From: Manis javanica | Lineage: Eukaryota; Chordata; Mammalia; Pholidota; Manidae | DNA: 64,000 nucleotides | Assembly (NCBI RefSeq): GCF_040802235.1 | Contig: NC_133158.1 | Location: 86,476,501 to 86,540,500 of the forward strand | Direction of reading: 5' to 3' | Shown here: in pieces, positions 60,020 through 64,000 of the stretch | How the letters are laid out: each line of letters begins with the position of its first letter | Numbering within the stretch: the first letter of the stretch is position 1 | Translations under genes and position numbers: made by a program | Notes under the pieces: model-generated | The model's input: the letters and a program-made list of their open reading frames with translations, nothing else | Told to the model about the DNA's origin: nothing | Database searches by the model: none

Positions 60020-60490
60020 GGTTTTAACAAACTACTAATTAAATTGCATACACACATTAACAGAATAGGAATACAGATACTTAACAAAAGCAGACCTACA
60101 ATTACTAGCCATATCCAGTGAAACCAAGAAAACCAGTTAGGTACCCTAGGCATTTGTGAAAACTTATCAATAATATGATGGATTATTGTCTAACTGAATT
60201 TTAATAGTTAGAGAAAAATCAGACAATTTAAAACAACACATTCCTGGGAACTGTTCACATCCCATATGTTCTTTTAACAGTAGATAGTCTGTAGTTGTAA
60301 GATTTTGGAGCGCTACAACTTGCACTTCTCCTAATTCTTGGTTGAGTTCCGACAATATAGATCCAGTCAAATTTGTTGTTTTATGGTATGCACAGGCAAG
60401 CTTAGATATCTCCTTCTTCATTCCAATGGCAAGTCCAGGAACCAGTGGGATGAATGCAGCTACAACTGCAACAGCGCCAGGATCTTTGTT
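60020..60490 (-). pseudogene. Endogenous retrovirus Env TM subunit, SU-less, copy 2
   Basis: The longest open stretch with an ATG is 60421-60167 (84 codons). An in-frame hydrophobic fusion-like region precedes it (about 60422-60480). The covalent-TM motif CX6CC is intact here (Cys 55, 62 and 63 from ATG), unlike in copy 1. After residue 84 a stop ends the frame, within the heptad region. The membrane-proximal Trp-rich text (NWFSWFHW, about 60117-60140) persists out of that ORF. SU, signal peptide and cleavage site are absent. Confidence 0.85.
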
Positions 60491-60593
60491 GAAGTTTTTT
60501 GATGATCATCTCCTGGAATGACTCTTCCAGAGGATGTTGCTGTTGGAAGTTCTTCTTCATATCGTATCTTAATTCATTTTCTGGGTAACCAAA

Positions 60594-60779
60594 TTAGGCT
60601 TTGATCCTCTGTATAAATACAAACAAACCCTTTGCCCACACTTTGATATGACCTTTATACCATTGTGAAGAACTTATTGGAGACCACCCCACAGGAACTG
60701 CTTTTTTTTTAAGAGAAAGAAATATTATCAAAAAAATGTACTTCCATAGCTGATCATCCAACACCCTTGAAAAGATCAA
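60594..60779 (-). pseudogene. Integrase C-terminal fragment, copy 2
   Basis: Minus-strand codons include QWYKGHIKVWAKGLFVFIQR, the integrase C-terminal beta-barrel with the tryptophan and small-turn pattern. A frameshift then separates the closing 'PENE' segment. It complements copy 1, in which the first part is scrambled and the second part is clear. The 5' end coincides with the target-site duplication, so the truncation is the insertion boundary. Confidence 0.75.
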
Positions 60780-60793
60780 GAAAATTCAGACTT
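60779..60793 (-). repeat. Target-site duplication of copy 2, 5' side (AGAAAATTCAGACTT)
   Basis: Pairs with 58896-58910; immediately adjoins the 5' truncation point of the retroviral segment. Confidence 0.85.
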
Positions 60794-61199
60794 TTATTTG
60801 TTACTGTAGCAGCAGTGTGGAGGATGAGCTGAAAAGAGAAAAAAAAAAGTTTTCTGTAATGACCATGTTATTCACCTTAAAGACAGTCCACCTGGAAGGA
60901 TACTGCAGTGCACTCAGAAACTGAACATCAGAATTTCAACAGCATCTAAACTAATAGAATTTCTCAGTGACGTATGAACTCAATAACTTCATAAAACCTG
61001 CCCTAATGCCAAGAACTAAGTGTAAAGATAGTGCTAATTATGGACATAATGAAGATCACAGAGAACATTTCTTTGAACTCTTACTATATGCCATCACAGA
61101 ACCCGAGCACTGATTTACAGCACTACTCAGTCATCTCATCCTCATGTGGCAAATGGCAAAAAGGCCACAAATTCCACCCATCCTTAATGCATGCTCCCT
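60794..61199. other. Noncoding stretch
   Basis: An A-run at 60838-60848; no recognised gene. Confidence 0.5.
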
Positions 61200-61500
61200 T
61201 GGGATATGAAACTCCACTCTGCCTATCAAGTGGTGGAGTCTGTCTCTCCACCCTTCCAATCCAGGCTTGACCACGTCATTTGCCTTAGTCAAAAGGCATT
61301 ACAAACATGATGTAAGCAGAGCCTTGAAAATGGACTTGCTCTCCTTTGTTGCCCTGGCAGCACCATGTGAAGAAGCAGGAGTTTGCCAACTGGGTGGTGA
61401 GAGATATATTGCCCCCCTGGCAGACAATATCTACCCATCTGGTAGATACGAGGTTCTCTTCCTAGACCAACTAGACTGCCAACCTCCAAAATGTAAATAA
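61200..61500 (+). repeat. Ancient interspersed repeat, family not named
   Basis: 'CCAGGCTTGACCACGTCATTTGC', 'GATGTAAGCAGAGCCTTGAAA', 'CACCATGTGAAGAAGC' follow the order of a widespread old mammalian repeat I have seen but cannot name. The ORFs of 66-79 codons here are not genes. Confidence 0.6.
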
Positions 61501-61634
61501 AACCATCCTAAATCACTGATCACCCGCCAACCCTCTCCAGACCAGAAGAACCTTCTGGCCAATCCATAGACTTATAGAAATAACAAGTGTTTCTTGTATT
61601 GACCACTAAGTTTGCATAGTTTGGTATAGAGCAT

Positions 61635-61800
61635 AAGCTTACTGATAAAGCCCACCGCAATTCTAGGAGATGGGTCCTGATGTTATTGCCATTTCAGGGA
61701 AAAAAGTCGAAACTAAAATGACTAAGTAACTTGCCTATGCTTATCAAGTAACAAATAATAAAGACAAGAATTTGGTTCTGTACAATCAGGCTGTAGATTA
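61635..61800 (-). repeat. MIR, antisense
   Basis: 'TAGGAGATGGGTCCTGATG', 'TTATTGCCATTTCAGGG', 'AAACTAAAATGACTAAGTAAC', 'TTGCCTATGCTTATCAAG' follow the MIR complement order. Confidence 0.75.
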
Positions 61801-64000
61801 ATACATGATTTTTTGTTTTTCGTCTTCTTAGCTAGAAGATTCTGCATAGTGTTTTCTCAGTTAAACTAAGATTTTGCTATTACTTTAAAAGAAAATTAGG
61901 GTGGGAAGACATATAAGAATAAGAATTCCTGAGGGAAAAACTCACCAAGTTTGTTACTCAGGAATATGTAAGTTAAAGAGAAGAATGGCAACTGTATTGC
62001 AGTGACTGTCGAAAACCGTAACTCACAGCCTATCAGTCAACTACAAGATGCAATAGTCTGCAGGGGCTTCTAGGTGGTCCACCTGCCAGTCCATGGACCT
62101 ATTAAATGTATTATATTACAGTCTGACATGGATGTATTTATTATTTACCTCCTTGGAATGTTATCAACATGCCTCAAAGTGTTTAATGTTCACTCTTTCT
62201 TTCTTACTTGGTGGCGGCAAGTAAGAGGGATTTATTACAATGCCACAGTCCCGAGACCTGAAATGTCTGAGACGCGCTGCAACCAAACACAGAGCGTGAG
62301 TTCTCCCACAGCTCCTGACCTGCTGGAACAGGAACTAGAAGTTCCACGATAGTTAAAAAGATAGGAGTAGGAATGTTGTTGTGGATAGGTAGCACATAGA
62401 TTGCAGTTATACTGTAAAGGTAAAAAGGAGAAGGTTTTGATTTATTGAGCTGTAATTCCACTGAGGGTTTCTGGTGACTTCAGCTTCACACTTGCGGTTG
62501 TAGTATTCCCATAACCCCTCAGTGAAGTGATTGCCTGAAATGCACAGCTGTCTCTTGTTTATTTTATTAACTTTACATAAAAACCATGGGAGCACAGCTT
62601 TTATGGTATTTGACTATGATTGGCCTTGTCTTTTCAAGTTTGGGATGGAAAGGAAAAAAACATAAAATGCAATGGGAGCACCATTTAAAAACCCAAACTT
62701 TCAAAGGAGTGATAAGTAGAAAGATTTTTTGCTTGGGGTTATAATTTAGCAATAAAATTTTCTCAGACTAGTACATAATAATTGATTATATTTCAAAACA
62801 GATCAAAATCCATATTTTATACCACAAAAGACAGTTGTGCAATGTGCAAACATGAGTCTAGACAGGAAAATTGCTGAACAACTTGGTTATAACCTTCCTA
62901 TTAATAAGGAGTAAGGCAATGTAATTCATTATAGAATCTAGTATGATCCATTCTTAATTTTTTTCAAGTGTCTAGATTACATCTAAAAAATTCCTTTGAA
63001 GAAATCATCATTATTCAAAATGTCACTGCAAAGACTATTATCTTTAAAATATAAGCTGGGATCAGATTTTAGAGCTAAAACAGGACACTAGAATGGAAAA
63101 ATTTAAGTTAAAAATATATAACTGTTCACTAGATGAAACTTCTAAAAATAATTCTGGGATAGAGTTGCATCTTTTAATAATTCCTAAAAAGCTCCTTTGG
63201 GTGCATTCTTTAACCGTTCAGTACAATTATAAAATATTAAGTGCAAATAAACCACAGTATACTGTTAGTGCCAAAGCATTTTCTTACTTAACTGAACAAG
63301 GGTATAATCAGAAATTCTTCAGAAAGTTCCACATATGGAGCTTATAGTTCTTCAATTATGTCAACATTTATTAGTTAAATAGAAATCACAAATCTTCTTT
63401 AAGGAAGTGAGCCCAGATGCCTGCAATTAATATTTCTCAGCCCCACTGAAGATACTATAACTTAATTCCCAATGTCTCTACTTTCAAGAACAAAAAACTC
63501 ACAAATTATGTCATTAGAAACAGCAATGGCTAACCAGAGGTTTGTTGTAATGTGTTTTCGTTAGCTGAAGCTAATTGGAGCCAAATGAGTAGAGCAATGT
63601 TGCAAGGGCACGTAGAGAAATCTGGGTCTTTAGGAATTGAAATAAATGAGGGTAATCAGCAGTGTATGCAGAATACACTGTGTTCAATTAATATAAATAG
63701 GATGGCAGTCAGCTGGGAAGTGCCACAGATCATGATGGGTTCTGGTGGGCAGCAGATGTCTTATTACACTGTATATACACAAACAACATGCCAGACTGAA
63801 CCAGATCAAATAGGGGGGAATCACAGAACCAGGAGCTCCAATGTAGGTCTTTACAAATTTCTCTGGTGCAGTTTTACAGAACATGGTCTCATCTAGATCT
63901 CCAATATGTAAGTGTTGGATAGAAGAAGGTAGGGTCTCTTTGCAAAGACAAAAAATGCAGCTCGAGCAAGATTAATCTACCACTCTACTTCAACCCTGGT
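61801..64000. other. Noncoding AT-rich stretch
   Basis: ORFs of 60-114 codons on both strands with no domain or splice evidence. No repeat recognised. Confidence 0.5.

Larger units (their letters stand above)
58911..60778 (-). mobile_element. Retrovirus-derived retroposon, copy 2 (inverted), with 3' read-through tail
   Basis: Minus strand, in order: integrase C-terminal remnant (60779-60594), fusion region and TM (about 60480-60020), post-env region, polypurine tract, LTR starting TGTGGGATTC at 59392, AATAAA at 59098-59093. The sequence continues about 165 bases past the LTR R end to a second AATAAA (58929-58924) and a terminal A-run. Flanking 15-bp duplications (58896-58910, 60779-60793) and the tail show it entered by target-primed reverse transcription, not by integrase. 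The gene content and SU deletion equal those of copy 1. Confidence 0.87.

Overview
The window is mammalian nuclear DNA. It carries LINE-1 elements of several ages, MIR, L2 and hAT fossils, MLT1-type and other retroviral LTRs, microsatellites, and no bacterial gene organisation. I see no intact host protein-coding gene and no exon I can defend, so it reads as intergenic or deep intronic sequence. No Alu, B1/B2, carnivore SINEC or ruminant Bov SINE was noticed. The youngest L1 3' UTR and the retrovirus-derived retroposon look to me like families abundant in pangolins (Manis/Pholidota). That is recollection, not a search, and should be treated as tentative.

Layout. 1-356 is an antisense LTR cut by the window edge, followed by an old LTR-like stretch (480-1090). 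1.1-10.5 kb is mostly unremarkable single-copy DNA with MIR, L2, L1 and hAT relics. 10.55-20.46 kb is a nested retrotransposon block. An old L1 ORF2 is split by a 3'-end L1 fragment and then, at the same 14-bp target, by a full-length but dead younger L1. The younger L1 is fused at its tail to the 3' third of an endogenous retrovirus (integrase C-terminus, Env transmembrane subunit, post-env region, U3-R). 21-26.6 kb holds an MLT1 LTR, a CT/CA microsatellite, a HAL1-like fragment, MIRs, and a hAT transposon split by a 200-bp L1. 26.6-40 kb is AT-rich, mostly non-repetitive DNA with an MLT1 LTR, MIRs, L2 and a CpG-richer patch near 34.7-35.07 kb. 40.8-45.8 kb has two truncated L1s and a roughly 370-bp tandem array. 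48.4-49.6 kb has two same-family LTRs. 50.9-53.9 kb has further L1s, one antisense. 58.9-60.8 kb has a second, inverted copy of the retrovirus-derived segment, flanked by its own target-site duplication.

The most interesting signal is the pair of retrovirus-derived segments. Both run from the end of integrase straight into the Env transmembrane subunit with the surface subunit missing. Both end in a poly(A)-like tract and sit between L1-style target-site duplications. In one, the segment rides on the 3' end of a full-length L1. This suggests an SU-deleted, LTR-terminated cassette mobilised by L1 machinery, possibly by 3' transduction. All retroviral and L1 reading frames here are broken.
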